From positions 1 to 6,480 of the forward strand of contig CALMNV010000232.1 of NCBI GenBank assembly GCA_937873285.1: a DNA stretch of 6,480 bases, read 5' to 3'. Origin of the DNA: an uncultured Intrasporangium sp. (GTDB taxonomy: Bacteria > Actinomycetota > Actinomycetes > Actinomycetales > Dermatophilaceae). Positions 5,497 through 6,480 of this stretch are shown piece by piece. The stretch's first letter is position 1, and each line of letters opens with the position of its first letter. Both the position numbers and the translations under genes were made by a program. The notes below the pieces were generated by a model. It was not told the origin of the DNA and ran no database searches. It saw nothing but the letters and a program-made list of their open reading frames with translations.

Positions 5497-6480
5497 TCAG
5501 GCCCGCCGGGCGGTCGAGGAGGCCACCAGGTCACGCAGCACCTCGGTCGCCGTCTCGTCGAGACAGCCCTCCCGCGCGGCGCGGTCGAGCGCGGCGCGGG
5601 CGTCGGCGGCGCGCTCGGTGATCAGCGTCTCCACCCGCTCCACGGCGCCGGACCGGTGCAGTATGCCGCGCAGCGTCGTGACGTCGGCATCGGCCAGATC
5701 CTCTCGGCCGAGCATTCGTTCGAGCAGGTCCCGTTCCGTGGCCGGGGCGCCGTCGAGCGCAAAGGCGACCAGGGCGGTGCGCTTGCCCTCGCGGAGGTCG
5801 TCGCCGGCCGGCTTGCCCGTGGTCTCGGGGTCGCCGAAGACGCCGAGCAGGTCGTCGCGCAGCTGGAAGGCCTCACCGAGCGCCAGGCCATACTGGGAGA
5901 GCAGGGCTCGTGTGGCGGCCGGCGCCCCGCCGACGAGCGCTCCGATGAGCAGGGGCTGCTCGACGGTGTACTTGGCGCTCTTGAAACGGATGACCTTGCG
6001 GCTCGACGCCAGCCGGGCGTCGAGATCGAGCTCGGCCCAGCCCCGAGCCGACTCGAGCAGGTCGAGGAACTGGCCTCCCATGAGCTGGGTGCGCATCCGG
6101 TCGAACATGCCGCGTCCGCGATCCAGGTCGGCCGCGGGCAACCCGCACGTCTCGAACAGCTGGTCAGACCACGTCAGGCAGAGGTCGCCGGCGAGGATGG
6201 CGGCACCCTCGCCGAAGCGGTTCCCGTCGCCCACCCAGCCGCGCCCCTCGTGCAGCGCGGCGATCGCCCGGTGGGCCGACGGCATACCGCGTCGGGTGTC
6301 ACTGCGGTCCATGACGTCGTCGTGCAGCAGCGCCCCCGCCTGGAAGAACTCCATGCTCGCCGCGAGCCGGACAAGCGCGTCGGAGTCGGGCCCTCCGACC
6401 GCGCGGAAGGCCCAGTAGAGGAAGCCGGCCCGAAGGCCCTTGCCCCCCGTGAGCAGGCGGGTCACCGCGTCGAGCAGGGG
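5497..6480 (-). CDS. Trans-polyprenyl diphosphate synthase (IdsA-like), 5' truncated by window edge
   Basis: The enzyme condenses isopentenyl diphosphate with allylic diphosphates in the cytoplasm to make longer prenyl diphosphates for carotenoids, quinones or lipid carriers. The frame is still open at 6480, so the N terminus is missing; the GTG at 6465 is an internal Val (PLLDAV just upstream reads as family sequence). Numbering from that Val, the first Asp-rich motif is LLHDDVMDRSDTRRG (46-60, DDxxD at 49-53; codons 6307-6321). The second is FQLRDDLLGVFGDP (200-213), followed by TGKPAGDDLREGKRT (216-230). Lysines of FKSAKYT (161-167) and MGGQFLDL (129-136) are in place. Small residues Ala and Gly precede the first motif at positions -4 and -5, where short-chain enzymes have aromatics, so a C20 or longer product is favoured but not proved. 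The family GGKRxRP motif reads GGKGLRA here. It matches idsA2 (Rv2173) in context; its stop is 7 bp from the Rv2175c-type gene. Confidence 0.92.
   Translation of the reverse strand, partial: PLLDAVTRLLTGGKGLRAGFLYWAFRAVGGPDSDALVRLAASMEFFQAGALLHDDVMDRSDTRRGMPSAHRAIAALHEGRGWVGDGNRFGEGAAILAGDLCLTWSDQLFETCGLPAADLDRGRGMFDRMRTQLMGGQFLDLLESARGWAELDLDARLASSRKVIRFKSAKYTVEQPLLIGALVGGAPAATRALLSQYGLALGEAFQLRDDLLGVFGDPETTGKPAGDDLREGKRTALVAFALDGAPATERDLLERMLGREDLADADVTTLRGILHRSGAVERVETLITERAADARAALDRAAREGCLDETATEVLRDLVASSTARRA

Noticed and set aside
4941..5534. Open frames on the - strand opposite the Rv2175c-type gene, also 4904-5449
   Set aside because: The + strand gene has a recognisable helix-turn-helix and family C-terminal block; the antisense translations have no domain features.
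5497..6465. Taking GTG 6465 as the start of the prenyl synthase
   Set aside because: The codons beyond it stay open to the window edge and the family has many more residues before the GGK motif, so this is an internal Val.

Overview
The window is uniformly high-GC with tightly packed genes, GTG starts and little intergenic space, which points to an actinobacterium. Gene content (a membrane PASTA Ser/Thr kinase, an Rv2175c-type DNA-binding protein and an IdsA-type prenyltransferase) supports Actinomycetota. A member of the Micrococcales is plausible but not demonstrated.

Layout from left to right: (1) the 3' part of a spermidine-synthase-like SAM-binding protein on +; (2) a 10-TM EamA/DMT transporter on -, convergent with gene 1 and 6 bp away; (3) a 653-aa kinase with a single TM segment and four extracellular PASTA repeats on -, best called PknL-type, whose stop lies 10 bp upstream of the transporter start; (4) a protein with three LysM domains and a C-terminal lytic-transglycosylase (SLT) domain on -; (5) a 217-bp divergent intergenic region; (6) an Rv2175c-family winged-helix DNA-binding protein on +; (7) a trans-polyprenyl diphosphate synthase on -, convergent with gene 6 at 7 bp and running off the right edge.

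The right two thirds correspond to the Mycobacterium tuberculosis locus idsA2 - mptA - Rv2175c - pknL, with the same relative orientations (prenyl synthase convergent with Rv2175c, Rv2175c divergent from pknL). Two differences stand out. mptA is not present between the synthase and the regulator. A LysM/SLT cell-wall hydrolase gene sits between the regulator and the kinase. From work on the mycobacterial proteins, PknL phosphorylates Rv2175c and thereby affects its DNA binding. By inference the window holds an envelope-sensing module: a PASTA kinase that may read peptidoglycan fragments, a hydrolase that could make or remodel them, a phosphorylatable DNA-binding protein, and a lipid-carrier or isoprenoid enzyme.

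Both the kinase and the regulator have a -10-like hexamer exactly 6 nt before a GTG start and no Shine-Dalgarno, so both look leaderless. The LysM/SLT gene has a clear Shine-Dalgarno. I saw no RNA genes, CRISPR arrays, insertion sequences or phage genes. The strongest oddities are the lack of any recognisable signal peptide on the LysM/SLT protein and a 12/13 direct repeat in the divergent intergenic region.
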